DNA of 64,000 bases from assembly GCA_021229015.1 (NCBI GenBank), contig CM037781.1, positions 41,035,417-41,099,416 of the forward strand, in the 5' to 3' direction. Position numbers and translations under genes: made by a program. Position 1 is the stretch's first letter; each line of letters starts with the position of its first letter. The notes beneath the pieces were generated by a model. The model was not told where the DNA came from and ran no database searches. It saw only the letters and a list, made by a program, of their open reading frames with translations. Of this stretch, positions 33,389-43,939 are shown one piece after another. Source of the DNA: Solen grandis. Taxonomy: Eukaryota > Mollusca > Bivalvia > Adapedonta > Solenidae.

Positions 33389-33485
33389 GGTGGCCCTTGT
33401 TGCAAGTCGACTGAAGGCAGACCCCTCTATGTGGAATTCTTCTGTCAGCAAGAAACGGTCCTCCTTGACCGGAATAAAGTGCTGC
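33389..33485 (-). CDS. Candidate terminal coding exon (possibly gene B)
   Basis: The minus strand shows a textbook acceptor: branch-like CCTAAC, a long T run, then ATCTACCATTGCAG. It is followed in phase 0 by 31 codons and a TAG, reading FIPVKEDRFLLTEEFHIEG then SAFSRLATRAT. Composition is unlike the surrounding repeats. It lies on the strand of gene B, and phase 0 fits the exit phase of the 42.5 kb candidate exon. The link and any function are unproven. Confidence 0.45.
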
Positions 33486-33959
33486 AATGGTAGATATTAA
33501 AAAAGTATTAAAAAAAAAATGTTAGGACTTACAAATAAATCTTCCAAAAGTGTGATGAAATTTGATGATACATCAATAAATATGACAAAATAATTCATGT
33601 AATTCTGAAATATGTGAAAATACCATGATTTTGGTTAGAAATTCTTTCAGACAAATTTGAAGAAAAAAAAAGATAAAAAAAAGTTATTATCCTGACCCGG
33701 GCCCCTCTGGAAGGACTGACAGATTCTGTTTCAAGACCCATTTTCATATCATCAAAAGTTTAGGCAAATGAATGTATAGCCAAACAATGACTTATAACAC
33801 TCAGCCCTATGAAACTTGAGTTTTTATTCCCTTTCACCTTTAGCTTTACCACAGTGTCTGTAAAATAGATTGGATATACTAATACTGATTTAGTATTGAG
33901 CACTGCATCCATTTCATGTATTAAACTCCTCTGCATTATCTTTTGGCTTCAAATTGAAA

Positions 33960-35192
33960 AACAAGAGCTGTCAGAGGACAGCACGCTCGACTATTCAAAA
34001 TGCTTTTTGGTAAATCAAATGAAATCTTTTTCAATTCTTGCCCTTCACATACCCTGTACATGATAATAGTCAAAAATGATATACCTTGATAGTCTGATAC
34101 CCCTTAATATCTTTATGAAGTCTAAAATAAATCCCATGCCTAGTTACTGAGACATCAGCATAATAATATTGTGCATGCAAAACTTTAATAAAAAAATCCA
34201 AGTTAGAGAAGGGCCATAATTTGCACAAAATTCAGTCCAAAAGTTATCCTTCTTGGTTTTCTGATGCCCCTGAAGACACTCCTTAACTTTCTAGTCAATT
34301 CCACAAGTAATTTCTGAGATATAAGCTGGACAGTAGCTTGAATGCAAATATTTAACCAAAATTCTAAGTTAAAAGGGGGCCATAATTTTCAACATATTCC
34401 ATCAAGTGTTATCTTTCTTTATAGTATGATACCCCTAAACATATAAAGATGTTTCAAATCAATCGATGCCTGGACTCTGAGATATAAGCATGAAAGTACC
34501 TTGCATGCAAAACTTTAACCAAAATTTCTAAGTTAAAAAGGTGGCATAATTTGTAACATATTCCATCAAGAGTTATGTACCATGAAAGTATGATACCCCG
34601 AAACATATTAAAGATGTTTCAAATCAATCCCATGCCTGGATACTGAGATATTAGCATGAAAGTAACTTGCATGCAAAACTTTAACCAAAATTTCTAAGTT
34701 AAAAAGGGGCCATAATTTGTAACATATTCCATCAAGAGTTATCTACCTTGATTAAATTTAAGTCAAACCATGAATGGTTATTGAGATACAAACTGGACGG
34801 TAGTTTGCACGCAAAACTTTAACCAAATTTTCTATTGCATGCAAAACTTTAACCAAATTTTCTATTGCATGCAAAACTTTAACCAAATTTTCTATTGCAT
34901 GCAAAACTTTAACCAAATTTTCTATTGCATGCAAAACTTTAACCAAAATTTCTAAGTTGAAAAGGGGCCATAATTTATATCAAATTCAGTCAAGAGTTAG
35001 CTACCTTGGTTGTCTGATGCCCCTGAACATATTTATAAACTTTCAAGTTAATATCATAAATGGTTATTGAGATATAAGGTTGATAGTAACTTGCATGCAA
35101 AACTTTAATCAAAAGCTGCAACGCCAACGCCGACACCGATGCCAGGGCGACTACAATAGCTCTCATATTCTTCGAATAGTCGAGCTAAAAAT
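33960..35192 (+). mobile_element. Helentron-like element with GCTCGACTATTC / GAATAGTCGAGC ends
   Basis: Head AACAAGAG plus palindrome GCTGTCAGAGGACAGC, then GCTCGACTATTC; tail GAATAGTCGAGCTAAAAA preceded by GCCAACGCCGACACCGATGC. The core has about six diverged ~170 bp units, each with GAGATATAAGC..., GCATGCAAAACTTTAAC, AAGGGGCCATAATTT and GATACCCCT. No coding. Confidence 0.75.
34807..34955. repeat. 30 bp x 5 tandem array inside the element
   Basis: GCATGCAAAACTTTAACCAA plus ATTTTCTATT repeats at 34807, 34837, 34867, 34897 and 34927 with almost no divergence, so it expanded more recently than its host element. Confidence 0.9.
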
Positions 35193-35198
35193 TGGACC

Positions 35199-35435
35199 TA
35201 AATTACTGATCAAACTCATTTTGATGCACTGGCAAACAGAGGAGCCCCAGATTGGACAGCTCCTGAAGAAACTGTCTGATCAGGTTCTCCCCTGTTTGCT
35301 CAAACAATATTGTATCTCAAATTCTACACCGTCTGCACAGCAAAGAAAATCCCATTGTTTCCTATACAGTTTAAATTTCTATAAATTAATATTCATCTAG
35401 TCATAAAATTTGTACATGAATACCCATGAGGTAAA
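35199..35435. mobile_element. MITE with ATATTCATGAGGTAAAGGG end family
   Basis: Interior CATTTTGATGCACTGGCAAAC, a palindromic GATTGGACAGCTCCTGAAG ... CTGTCTGATCAGG, and right end CCATGAGGTAAAGGG. It shares its sequence with 43351-43602, 41780-41975, 47335-47560 and 54540-54690. Confidence 0.65.
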
Positions 35436-35690
35436 GGGTCAGGTCAAAATAATTTGGCACAAGTGATCCTTGGTACAAGATGATGTGTTGCAAATAAGAA
35501 CCAGGTAGCTAGCTTGAAGGTCAAGGTCACAGCACTTGGTTGACCTTAAAATGGTGTCCCGGCTTTAATTTTGTTGTGAATGGTTGTGTCTTGAAATAAC
35601 TTGACACAAGTGATCCTCAGGACAAGATGATATGTTGCAAATAAGAAACAGGTTGCTAGCTTTTTTTGCTAGGTTGGGCCGTGTTGCTCA
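35436..35690. repeat. Two-copy ~146 bp direct repeat
   Basis: CACAAGTGATCC...GACAAGATGAT and GTTGCAAATAAGAA..CAGGT..CTAGC occur at about 35456 and 35602. The first copy holds GAAGGTCAAGGTCACAGC, common in molluscan repeats. Confidence 0.7.
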
Positions 35691-35804
35691 AAACACAGAA
35701 TATTTTTAAGGCCTTAACGGCCTTAAAGATTAAATTAAGGCACTAAACAGAATGCAACAACAGTACCTCTAATCCCTTCTAATCCCCATAAAGAAAGATG
35801 TTTG

Positions 35805-36102
35805 TTTGTTTGATGAGTTTAATGTCCCACCGACAGTATTTCAGTCATTTGGAGACGATGTCTACTTGAGACAGATATAGTGCTGCCACACTGCAGGATC
35901 ACGCCATAGACATCTGGCACGATACCACACCCAGTCACATTATCTGAACACCAGGCCAACCAGTCCTGGAACTACCCTTATATGCTGAGTGCCAAGCAAG
36001 GGAGCTATACCAGTCCCATTTTTTACGACTTTGGTATGTTGCTGCCATGGATCGAACCTACAACCTCCTGCTCCCAATGCTTACCACTAGGCCACTCGGG
36101 CA
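35805..36102 (-). mobile_element. tRNA-headed SINE
   Basis: On the minus strand from 36102: CTGCCCGAGTGGCCTAGTGG (A box), then GTTGTAGGTTCGATCC (B box) about 45 bases later, then a body with TGGTATCGTGCCAGATG and CACTATATCTG, ending in TGAAATACTGTCGGTGGGAC. Confidence 0.75.
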
Positions 36103-36349
36103 GTATAAAAGAAAGCAAGAAAATGAACAAGATAAAACTGAAATAAACATGTACATTGTATTACAGAGTTTCAGCCTCATCTTGCAGATATCACTGAGAA
36201 GCATACACTATAAAGTTGAAAAAGTTCTCGCAAGGTATTTGCAGACTGATCTGGGTTCACTGTGGTTGAATAGACTCATAATATTGCATAATTCTCACTT
36301 GGTGAAGGGTTCAATGGTAATATATCTATGATGCTATCAAATTTACCAC

Positions 36350-36450
36350 AGTGTTCTCTGGAAAAACATGTGTCACCTGCTGAAGTGTGACGGAAAAAGT
36401 GTGACGGACAGACAGACAGAAGATCCCTATATGTCACCTCTTTTTATGGT
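36350..36450. repeat. GTGTCACC-family repeat fragment
   Basis: GTGTTCTCTGGAAAAACATG, CGTGACGG-like bases, GACAGACAGACAGA and TATGTCACCTCT. Confidence 0.55.
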
Positions 36451-36539
36451 GCAAAGTTGAAAATATCAATTTTATATTCAACTGTCAAATATACTTTTTT
36501 ATCATCTCATGCTTGAAACGAAGACAACAGTGTAAGTAA

Positions 36540-36765
36540 GACTGTCATACTCCATCCCCCCTCATGACAATGCTCCGATACTCCTGTATGTACAGTTCAA
36601 CAAAACGAAGATAAACATTCCACAATGGGGTCAGATGAGTCTGCGACTGAGCCAGCTAAATGTGCAAATGATCCGTGACTCATTGACTCACCAGCATCAT
36701 GCAGCACTGGGTTACTTTGCTGAATATGCCACGCGTTCCAGATGAGATTTCACTTTTTTTTTTTG
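36540..36765 (-). other. Exon-like island (minus), coding status uncertain
   Basis: GC-richer than its surroundings. One minus frame (about 36752-36605) is open for about 50 codons, reading LIWNAWHIQQSNPVLHDAG then ESMSHGSFAHLAGSVAD and stopping after LSSFC. A donor-like GTGAGT occurs inside. No good acceptor precedes it, so it may be a conserved non-coding or UTR segment. Confidence 0.3.
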
Positions 36766-36781
36766 GTAGGAAAAATACAAT

Positions 36782-36840
36782 TAACAAGAGGCCCATAGGG
36801 CCACAAATCGCTCACCTGAGTACCACTGCTCTATATGCAA
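36782..36840 (+). mobile_element. Solo head of a Helentron-like element
   Basis: AACAAGAGGCCCATAGGGCC followed by ACAAATCGCTCACCTGAG, the head seen at 8.33 kb with a different palindrome. No matching tail is nearby. Confidence 0.6.
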
Positions 36841-36991
36841 CCTAGTATACATGTATCATACTGATATACATGTTTCTCAGGAACTTGACAGTTTTTCTTA
36901 CCCATTTTAGCAATAGTATGGAAAAAAACAGTGATCATGAGATTTCAGTGTGGTACTGCTGATTGAAAATGGACAAAAAGAGAGATGGTCC

Positions 36992-37238
36992 TTAACCTTT
37001 TCCCTCATAAAAACTCATTTTGACGCCCTTTATAGGTACCACATAAATCCTGATTTGCAGAAAGCCCCACTTAAACCTTTCCAAATTTAATTGTAAAATC
37101 CTCATCCCCAGACCACTATGGAGCAGCAAACAGCATAAAACCTGATCAGCCTGCGAGTAACAGTTGGACTTGCAGGTTGATTGGGTTTTATGCTACTCAC
37201 ATAGGTATTTTATAGATCTCTATGAGGAAAAGGGTTAA
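36992..37238. mobile_element. piggyBac-like TTAA MITE, copy 5 (diverged)
   Basis: TTAA at both ends; the inner palindrome is lost (GCGAGTAACAGTTGGACTTG). The oldest-looking copy. Confidence 0.75.
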
Positions 37239-37359
37239 TTATTATGAAATAAGTTGCAATTTATTACAAAGTGTTTTAATCATTCGTTTGTGGTTTTTAA
37301 GAGGTGTTTGGTAATCCCTGTGTACTGGAACACTGACATGCAGACAATCTGCATATATT

Positions 37360-37702
37360 CACCCCCCCCCCCCCACAATCACTTTAATGATGATGTTGAT
37401 GCTGCTGCTGATTTAGGATAGTATGAATAACCCTTATATCTCTATCAGGTGGCTTTGTGTAAAACTAGCCTAGTATCTCATATACATAGTAGCAGGTAAT
37501 GTAGTTTTGCACTAACTCAGTGGGGCAACACAGTCCAGAAAATGTGACCTCTGCCAGAAGGTCAGACTAAGCTATAGGAATGGCATTTGTGGTAATGTTA
37601 TCTTCTCCACCTCTGCATATGTAGTGGAATCACCCAAATGACCTATCAGACTAGTGGACTATCTCATCTAAGGGTACAATTTATTTTTTTGTTTCTAGCT
37701 GG

Positions 37703-37739
<37 letters not shown>

Positions 37740-37755
37740 AGACTTCTCTCTCTTT
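37360..37755. repeat. Poly-C and (CT)n microsatellites
   Basis: A run of C at 37363-37374 and (CT) from about 37706 to 37737. The sequence between is unassigned. Confidence 0.85.
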
Positions 37756-37799
37756 AATAAGTGGCCTTGTAATTTAATGTAACTTTTTTGCATTTTATT

Positions 37800-39172
37800 A
37801 AGCTACCTGGCGGCCATGTTTATTACAGATCGGAAAAATTTTAGCAACTTTGGTAGAGGTTGACACAAGGAACATCTGTACCAATTTATTTTAATATCTG
37901 GCCAGTAGTTTTGAAGAAGATGATTTTTTAAGTTTTCATTTTTTTTTTCTTTTTGTTTCCATGGCAACCAGAGTTCTATATGGATCAAGTTTATTTTAGC
38001 AACTTTTGTGAAGGTTGACCCAAGGATCATCCCTGCCAAGTTTAATCAAATTCTGTCCAGTGGTTTCAGAGGAGATGTTGTTTAAAGGTTTCTCTATATA
38101 CATATAAGGCAAATAAGCCCCGCCCCTGATGGCCATGTTTTTTTACGGATCGGAATAATTTTAGCAACTTTGGTAGAGGTTGACCCAAGGAACATCTGTA
38201 CCAATTTATTTTAAAATCTGGCCAGGAGTTTTGAAGAAGATGATTTTTAAAGTTTTCATTTTTTTTCTCTTTTTGTTGCCATGGCAACCAGAGTTCTACA
38301 TGGATCAAGTTTATTCTAGCAACTTTTGTGAAGGTTGACCCAAGGATCATCCCTGCCAAGTTTAATCAAATTCTGTCAAGTGGTTTCAGAGGAGATGTTG
38401 TTTAAAGGTTTCTCTATATACATATAAGGCAAATAAGCCCCGCCCCTGGCGGCCATGTTTTTTTACGGATCGGAATAATTTTAGCAACTTTGGTAGAGGT
38501 TGACCCAAGAAACATCTGTACCAATTTATTTTAAAATCTGGCCAGTAGTTTTGAAGAAGATGATTTTTAAAGTTTTCATATTTTTTTTATCTTTTTGTTG
38601 CCATGGCAACCAGAGTTCTACATGGATCAAGTTTATTTTAGCAACTTTTGTGAAGGTTGACCCAAGGATCATCCCTGCCAAGTTTAATCAAATTCTGTCC
38701 AGCGGTTTCAGAGGAGATGTTGTTTAAAGGTTTCTCTATATACATATAAGGCAAATAAGCCCCGCCCCTGGCGGCCATGTTTTTTTACGGATTGGAATAA
38801 TTTTAGCAACTTTGGTAGAGGTTGACCCAAGGAACATCTGTACCAATTTATTTTAAAATCTGGCCAGTAGTTTTGAAGAAGATGATTTTTAAAGTTTTCA
38901 AATTATTTTTCTTTTTGTTGCCATGGCAACCAGAGTTCTTCATGGATCAACTTTATTTTAGCAACTTTTGTAGAGCCTCACCCAAGGAACATTCCTGCCA
39001 AGTTTAATCAAATTCTGTCCAGCGGTTTCAGAGGAGATGTCGTTTAAAGCAAATTGTTGACGACGGACGACGCACGACGGACGACGGACGACGCACGACG
39101 ACGGACGCCGGACGAAGGGCGATCACAAAAGCTCACCTTGAGCACTTTGTGCTCAGGTGAGCTAAAAATGCT
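37800..39172 (+). mobile_element. Second pearl/Helentron-like element, four ~320 bp units, head missing
   Basis: Units at 37858, 38178, 38498 and 38819 (period 320-321), closely matching 8.33-9.62 kb. The tail has an expanded GACGACGGACGACGCAC stretch, then AAAAGCTCACCTTGAGCAC, TTTGTGCTCAGGTGAGCT and AAAAA. The left side starts within a unit without the AACAAGAG head. Confidence 0.78.
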
Positions 39173-40740
39173 CCCCAGCGTGAGTCATTAGACAGAGTAA
39201 AGTTTCATCAGGGGGCATTCATTAAGAACTGATGGAAGTTTGTGGATATAAAAGAAATATATTTTATTACCTAAACTCCTCCATAAATCATTGCAGATAT
39301 AATAACCTTGTTATATGAGTCTCATATTATGTGCCATGTTTTCAATGATGTGTTTCTTTTATACATAAATACATAATTTTTCATTTTCATTTTATTATGC
39401 AACCTCTAAAACAACCATTGGTATTTATGTAAGAAAATCAAATTAAGGAACTGAATGTCAGACACACATTCTTTACTGAATTCCTCAAACCATGAAGTAG
39501 CCTGGCACAATAGATGCCATAAGGCTATAATACAACATCATATAAATCATTGTATAACATCCTGACAGTAAAATCATAGTTGATACTTCTACAGTATATT
39601 AACCTGAACTATCACTAATATGATTAATACCCCCCGCGTCCCACCATGTCTTCATGTAATGAGAGTGTAGGACTGGACAGGACGGGTCGGGACGAGCCTG
39701 ATTTCTATATAGGCCCCGCTTCACAGTAACGGGAGGTATACTGCTATAAATCATAGTTAATACTTCTACAGTATAAAAACCTGTAAAATCATTGTTAATA
39801 CCTAGATAGCACAAGAACATGCAAATCACTGGTAATACCTTGATAGAATAAAAGTACGAATAAAAACTCTTAATTATCCTGCCTGCGTGCTGAAGTGACA
39901 GAGTTATGGTACTGACAATTATTATATTATGCTGCAAACCACGGGAGGCAGTAAAACAGGTGTTTAACAATGAAAGATGCAATTAATTTGGGAGGGGTGT
40001 CAGAAATATAATGAACCAGCAAAAAAGGAAACAAAATTACCTCATTGTTACCTCATTTTTCCATCAAAGTTATCTATTTGTATAATTTTTAAAAACTGTA
40101 TACCAAACAAAGGATTGGCATAGTCATGTTATCCACCTTGATCTTTTTTCTGTTTTTAACAATGGCTACAGATGGTATATCTCTTAATCTAAATTAACAA
40201 TTGCTGATTAATTCTAACATTTAATTAAATAGGTTAACTAAACATATGCAGACCAAGTAAATTAATGATTAGCAAAGGAATCTCACCAATTTACATGTTT
40301 CAAAATCGCTTATCAAGCAGTTTTCAAATAATGCTTTTCAGCAAATACAAAACAAAGCAATCCATAAACATCATAACAACAGATGTGGATCAAAGAGAAG
40401 TCTTAGTTTTTATAAGACAAACTGTACATATAAACAGAAGTTTATTCATTCAACTTGAACATAAATTATGACTGTTCATTGTAAAGTGGAGAACTTGTTT
40501 AATCAGATGCTATAAAGAAAATGACACAAAGCACAGGTGCAAAACCCAATTTAGCAAGCCAGTACTTTACATGCTGATCAGGCTTAACATAGTTTGCTAC
40601 TTATTTGTCTGTTCGACTCGACATGAGAAATTCACCTCACAAAACCTGATCTGAATAAGACAGATTTTCAGTCTGATTTGGCTTTGCAACGGTCAACAAT
40701 GACATAAGTAAAGCATATTTAAGAGTGTTGAGTTTACCAT
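39173..40740. other. AT-rich stretch with one GC-richer island
   Basis: Mostly unassigned. 39640-39740 is GC-richer; its minus strand reads ARPDPSCPVLHSHYMKTWW after a weak AG, too little support for an exon call. 39750-39840 has loose CATxGTTAATACxT repeats. Confidence 0.35.
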
Positions 40741-40764
40741 CATTGCCACAGTATTTTAGTCATA

Positions 40765-40965
40765 CAGCTACGTCCAGCTAATTACAGGTGGAGGAAGTCC
40801 CTGGTTACACAGAGGCAGCCAGGTAGAACCTCTGACCTACTGCAAGCAAGCTGGAGGACTTTCAACCATGAGAAACCAGAGTGACTAGTCCGAGACTCAA
40901 ATCTTCAGGAGGGAAAAGGAAGTCAGTGAACATAAGTACTCGGTCACGGAGAGGGCCCCCCTGTA
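40765..40965 (-). mobile_element. SINE body related to the 13.1 kb copy
   Basis: Shares CAGCTAATTACAGGTGGAGG and GGCAGCCAGGTAGAACC with 13.13 and 45.93 kb. The tRNA-like end (CTCGGTCACGGAGAGGGCCC) is partly preserved. Confidence 0.6.
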
Positions 40966-41197
40966 TTGGAGAGTGATATAGGGTTAAAAACATTTTCCCT
41001 TATTCAAAAGGTGGAGAGGAGGCTGCAGTGAGATGGAATGAAAGGTTTAAATCAATAACTGTTGTTGAAGCTGCAGCAGCCAGCCTTGGCGAGGCAGCAG
41101 ATTATTGTGTAATTATTTAGCAATTCATTACGATGACTCATCGTGCCGACTTGTTTTTTTTCTTCCCCTTCCTCTCTCTTCCTCCCTCTTCTTGTAG

Positions 41198-41259
41198 AGT
41201 GGCGATGGTACATGTCGAAGGCCTGACAGATTGTATAATTTAGAAAGACAGACGGGCAG
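41198..41259 (+). other. Possible plus-strand exon or transcript piece
   Basis: A 45-base pyrimidine tract ending CTTCTTGTAG precedes 62 bases (open frame SGDGTCRRPDRLYNLERQ) and a GTGAGA donor. Splice signals are strong, but no partner exon is known. On the minus strand the same bases also form a protein-like frame (YNLSGLRHVPSPLYKK), so coding strand and status are open. Confidence 0.3.
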
Positions 41260-41779
41260 GTGAGAAACGAGTGCTTATTATCTGGTTCCACAGCCATTCT
41301 ACTAAACTTACTCTCTTTCTCCCTGTGCAATTATCAAAGTGCTTACCAGTCAATAGATATAAAAATGCCTCAACGAGTTTGCTACAGGCGAGGGGAAAAC
41401 AAATAAAACACCGCGAGATCATTCAGTTATTCTGAAGGGTTCACTGCAGCAATGGTGTAGCTGTTGAGCCATACAATATGCAGTCAATGAGTATACATCA
41501 GTTTGGCAAATTATTGCAGACAGTACATTCCGACTCCATTTTTGTCAAAAGATAATGCTCAAAGTGACAACTTGAGATGGGGCTGATAATTAAATCAGAC
41601 CAATTTCCTGATACTAGAGATCTGGGTGGCCTTGTAGAAAACATTGCATTTTTTTTAAACAAATCATTTTATTGTTAAAACAATCCTTCTTTTTTTCATA
41701 TTCAAAGTTTTCTTTCAGGCATTTTATATTTATGAGGAGGGAAAATCCTTTGCCTCAAACATACTTTTTTCTGGACACA

Positions 41780-41975
41780 TTATTAAACAGAGCAGACCAT
41801 GATGCAGTTTTTTTCATGAGCTATATGATCAGGGTCTCCTCTGTTTGCTCATACAATATTGTAGCTCAGATTCCATACAGTCTTCATGGCAAAGTAAATT
41901 CCATTGTTCCATTTACAATTCAAAGATCAGCTTATTAATATTCCTCAAGTCATAATGAATATTCATGAGGTAATA
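41780..41975. mobile_element. MITE, ATATTCATGAGG family
   Basis: GCAGACCATGATGCAG, GATCAGGGTCTCCTCTGTTTG, TCATACAATATTGTAGCTCAG and right end AATATTCATGAGGTAA. The left end is decayed. Confidence 0.6.
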
Positions 41976-42079
41976 TGCCCAAAATACTCTGCAAAACCTG
42001 ATCAAACTACAATATGCCCAATATACTCTGCAAAACCTCATCAAACTACAAGTAATTTCAGTCATAAATGACTGAACAG

Positions 42080-42175
42080 TGAAGTTATCTCATCTTAAAA
42101 ACACTCAAGAGTACAAATCCTGATCCAGTAACTTGCAGGCTGATCTGGTTTTATGCTGGTCAAATAGGTAATAGA
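42080..42175. repeat. Remnant of the piggyBac-like MITE family
   Basis: CCTGATCCAGTAACTTGCAG then GCTGATCTGGTTTTATGCTG. Ends lost. Confidence 0.5.
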
Positions 42176-42453
42176 CTTATTTCTGAATTAGAAATGTGCC
42201 TTTATGTCATCCGGTCTTAAACAGTATAAAACTTGTACTGAAATGAATATTTGTCTTTGATCAAAATCCTACCATTAGATCACATATATTACCTGTACTA
42301 AAATGATAGAGAAAAAAAAACTTGATCAGCAAGAAAGATTCTCACAGACTGATCTGCTGTTAAGGCCATAATATAGAGAGAATTACATTACAAGACGGGG
42401 TGTGGAGACAGTGTGGTGCTGCAGGGTCTGTCAGGCAGTGGGGAGTGACTCAC

Positions 42454-42548
42454 AGCTGGACTCGGGCCAACAGCCTGCCAGTACCGTGGGAACCAATGTA
42501 CCACCACTCTCCCCTGCTCTACATACAGCCAGACTGTGGCTCCCCCCG
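42454..42548 (-). CDS. Candidate internal exon (possibly gene B)
   Basis: Minus-strand acceptor ACACATGTCTATGACAG and donor GTGAGT bound 95 bases open as GGATVWLYVEQGRVVVHWF then PRYWQAVGPSPA. It enters after one base and leaves at phase 0. If the gene B exon ends at 52696 (donor GTATTT), the phases join. GC content is far above the flanks. Even unspliced, the frame stays open for about 50 codons. The plus strand is also open here, as often happens in GC-rich DNA, so the call is tentative. Confidence 0.35.
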
Positions 42549-42604
42549 CTGTCATAGACATGTGTATAACACAACAGGTCTAGGTAACATCAGCAGGACT
42601 GGTA

Positions 42605-42715
42605 ATACTGTTTGTTTGCTTGGGTTAAGTGTCCCCCCCATCCCCATCAATATTTCAGTAATTTTGTTCTATACGAAACAAAATATAGTGCTGCCTCACT
42701 GCGATAATACACATT
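42605..42715. repeat. SINE body fragment
   Basis: TAAGTGTCC...CAATATTTCAGTAATTT and ATATAGTGCTGCCTCACTGC match the body of the 35.8 kb SINE. Confidence 0.5.
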
Positions 42716-43350
42716 TTTAAAAAATATTAAAACAACAACAACAAAAAAAAAACTTGGGTATGTCAAAAAAGCTATGAAAAATTTTGAGCAAACAACTGTG
42801 GAAAAAGGGATCATACTTGGGACTTTGTTGACAAGAGGTGGTAACCAACAAATAATATTCAATAAAGACAAACGACTTCAATATCAACATAAGTCTGTTC
42901 ATCGACAAAATATTGACCCATGTAACCTGCAACCAAATAAGCAACGCTTACCAACTTTGATACTGTTTGATACCTTATCAATGTCTCTTGACACATTAAG
43001 ACCTCTGAAATACTGATACCAATTGGTTGATAAAAAAAACAAAAAAACTGATTTGATAGCCTTTTACCAGTTGAACTTATATCTATTCCATATTTACTCA
43101 ACTGTTTCTGACATGCCACCTGAATACATTTTAAAAACTCAACTTTTTTCCTCTTTTAGAAATCATTCTGAACTGAAGACTTGACACCACATAATTTAAG
43201 ACAAAATCCTTACATTACCCACAAGTACTATCTCAATGTCATCTATTTCAAAAAAGGAAAAGAATCATGGCCTATCAATGCTTGAGAAACTAATCGTTGT
43301 TGATACAGACTATGATATGAGACCTATCAGTCTGACCTGACTTTTAACCC

Positions 43351-43602
43351 TTTTCTTTATACAGATTCATTTTGACACACTGGCAAACATAGGAGACCTT
43401 GATCAGACAGCTCCTATAGGATCCTGATCAGACAGCTCCTATAGGAGCTGTCTGATCAGGGTCTCCTTTGTTAGCTCATACAATACTGAAGCTCAGTTTC
43501 TGCACAGTCTGTGTCATTCTTCCATATACAGTTTTTAGTTCCGTAAATTAATATTCATCAGGTCATATATTTGTACATGAATATTCATGAGGTAAAGGGT
43601 TA
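43351..43602. mobile_element. TTAA MITE, ATATTCATGAGGTAAAGGG family, with inner palindrome
   Basis: Starts TTAACCCTTTTCTTTATACAG and ends ATTCATGAGGTAAAGGGTTAA. Inside, CTGATCAGACAGCTCCTATA is repeated and then inverted (TATAGGAGCTGTCTGATCAG), a hairpin of about 20 bp arms. Confidence 0.75.
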
Positions 43603-43939
43603 AACTGTCTACTATGGTGCCTTACAGTTGCAGTGTCATGTAATTAGTTCACATCACTTATCTGTACTTGCTGCAATAACGGAAAAGTTGGGTGCCTCCA
43701 GCCTCTTATGTTCTTAAGTGTTCTGTCAGGTGAGTAAGCCCGACATCTCTCAATGGGGGAAAATCTGATACGGTTAATAATGTAACATCTGTTTTATTGC
43801 AAATGTTCCAAAAAATTGAAATGATCAAGAGGTTTATTTGAAACATTTGTTACTTTGTTTTTGTTTTACTTAGGAAATGCAGGTAATTTTCTACCCGCAT
43901 TTCCTGGAATTGTATTTTAAGTACCATCAAATAATTTGT

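Noticed and set aside
39599..39982. Minus frame of 127 residues
   Set aside because: Composition is mixed; only a short GC-rich part (ARPDPSCPVLHSHYMK) looks protein-like and its acceptor is weak.
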